From Bacillota bacterium (GTDB lineage: Bacteria > Bacillota > Clostridia > Lachnospirales > Lachnospiraceae): a DNA stretch of 15,022 bases. Under the pieces are notes generated by a model, which was not told the DNA's origin, made no database searches, and was given only the letters and a program-made list of their open reading frames with translations. Shown here piece by piece: positions 14,334 to 15,022 of this stretch (positions are counted from its first letter, which is position 1; each line of letters starts with the position of its first letter). The stretch lies in contig JAEYWQ010000325.1 of assembly GCA_023428885.1 (NCBI GenBank), positions 1 through 15,022 of the forward strand, written 5' to 3'. The position numbers and the translations under genes are program-made.

Positions 14334-15022
14334 ATGGAAGAGAAGCATCATGTAATGCCAGGATGGAACTTTGATAATAGCTATGCTAGATTACCCAAAG
14401 AAATGTATAGCAGCTTATCGCCTACTCCTGTGAAAGCTCCAAAATTAGTCTTATGTAATATAAGGCTTGCCAAGGAATTAGGTTTGAATCAAGAAGGGTT
14501 AACAAGTCTAGATGGAGTACAGGAGCTGAGTGGAAACAAGATTCCCGATGGAGCCAAACCTCTTGCACAAGCATACGCCGGTCATCAATTTGGTCATTTC
14601 ACAATGTTAGGAGATGGTAGGGCCATCTTACTTGGGGAGCAATTAACTCAAGATGGAAAGCGGTATGATATTCAACTAAAGGGGTCAGGTAGAACCCCCT
14701 TTTCCCGAGGCGGTGATGGGAGAGCAGCTCTTGGCCCGATGTTGAGAGAGTATATCATCAGTGAGGCCATGTATGGTCTAGGGATCCCTACGACTAGAAG
14801 TTTGGCAGTGGTTGCAACTGGTGAAATGGTATATCGAGATACTCCATTAACAGGAGCAGTACTAACCCGTGTGGCAGCAAGTCATATACGTGTTGGAACC
14901 TTTCAGTATGCAGCAGCCTCACAGAAAGCAGAACTGTTGAATGCGTTAGTGGATTATACACTGAGGAGGCATTTTCCAGGATTTGAAGAAGCAGAAAACA
15001 AAGCTCTCTACCTACTTCAAGA
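14334..15022 (+). CDS. selO: SelO (YdiU) protein adenylyltransferase, N-terminal part
   Basis: N-terminal part (about 229 codons) of a pseudokinase-fold enzyme that transfers AMP (or UMP) to Ser/Thr/Tyr residues of target proteins. The recognisable blocks are PGWNFDNSYARLP; PLAQAYAGHQFGHF with LGDGRAILLGE; DIQLKGSGRTPFSRGGDGRAALGPMLREYIISEAM, which carries the ATP-binding Lys; and GLGIPTTRSLAVVATGE. Two adjacent ATG codons occur at 14331 and 14334; GGAGG at 14322-14326 gives 4 and 7 bases, so I prefer 14334. The frame is open to the window end and the rest is simply not included; SelO is normally about 480-500 residues. Whether the C-terminal selenocysteine or cysteine position exists cannot be seen. 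Confidence 0.93.
   Translation, partial: MEEKHHVMPGWNFDNSYARLPKEMYSSLSPTPVKAPKLVLCNIRLAKELGLNQEGLTSLDGVQELSGNKIPDGAKPLAQAYAGHQFGHFTMLGDGRAILLGEQLTQDGKRYDIQLKGSGRTPFSRGGDGRAALGPMLREYIISEAMYGLGIPTTRSLAVVATGEMVYRDTPLTGAVLTRVAASHIRVGTFQYAAASQKAELLNALVDYTLRRHFPGFEEAENKALYLLQ

Overview
The window looks like chromosomal DNA of a low-GC anaerobic Firmicute, most likely a clostridium of the Lachnospiraceae (Lachnoclostridium-like). The grounds are AT-rich DNA, strong AGGAGG-type ribosome binding sites, TTGACA/TATAAT-type promoters, a T-box leader, a 577-residue adenine deaminase of the Bacillus type, and several family members whose best-remembered relatives are clostridial. This assignment is inferred from composition and protein character, not from a database search. 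I see no phage, insertion sequence, CRISPR array, tRNA or rRNA.

Layout. 48-962: a Rob/GyrI-type AraC regulator with a TTG start. 979-1127: a degenerate 13-bp tandem repeat, a very long hairpin and a short dispersed repeat, lying between convergent genes. 1147-1980 (-): a class I SAM-dependent methyltransferase. 2032-2436: a divergent control region with two back-to-back promoters. The leftward transcript would carry a leader of about 330-380 nt with two terminator-like hairpins and a possible pseudoknot. The rightward promoter feeds a well-formed T-box riboswitch with an AUG (Met) specifier, ahead of metG at 2828-4423. This metG encodes an archaeal-like, MetRS2-type enzyme. 4424-4777: a second copy of the dispersed repeat, a terminator, and the upstream region of the ade operon.

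4778-6830: ade (adenine deaminase) and a small DUF1232/YkvA membrane protein, separated by only 4 bases. 6897-9597: a lipoprotein serine hydrolase of the beta-lactamase/esterase fold, a VOC (glyoxalase-fold) protein and a flavin-dependent nitronate monooxygenase/FabK-like protein with a C-terminal Cys cluster. 9771-10928: a secreted SH3-SH3-M23 cell-wall peptidase with its own strong promoter and terminator. 11000-11818 (-) and 11958-12956 (+): a cupin-AraC regulator divergent from a YghZ-type aldo/keto reductase, probably its target. 13040-13525 (-): a hotdog acyl-CoA thioesterase. 13715-14194: a LURP-one/YxjI-like protein. 14334-end: the N-terminal half of SelO (YdiU), cut by the window edge.

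Most of the window is ordinary housekeeping and accessory metabolism. The items that look least explained are the leader ahead of the methyltransferase, the short repeat that occurs next to a strong hairpin after two unrelated genes, and the pairing of a complete Met T-box with an archaeal-like MetRS. I did not find a clear new multi-gene system.
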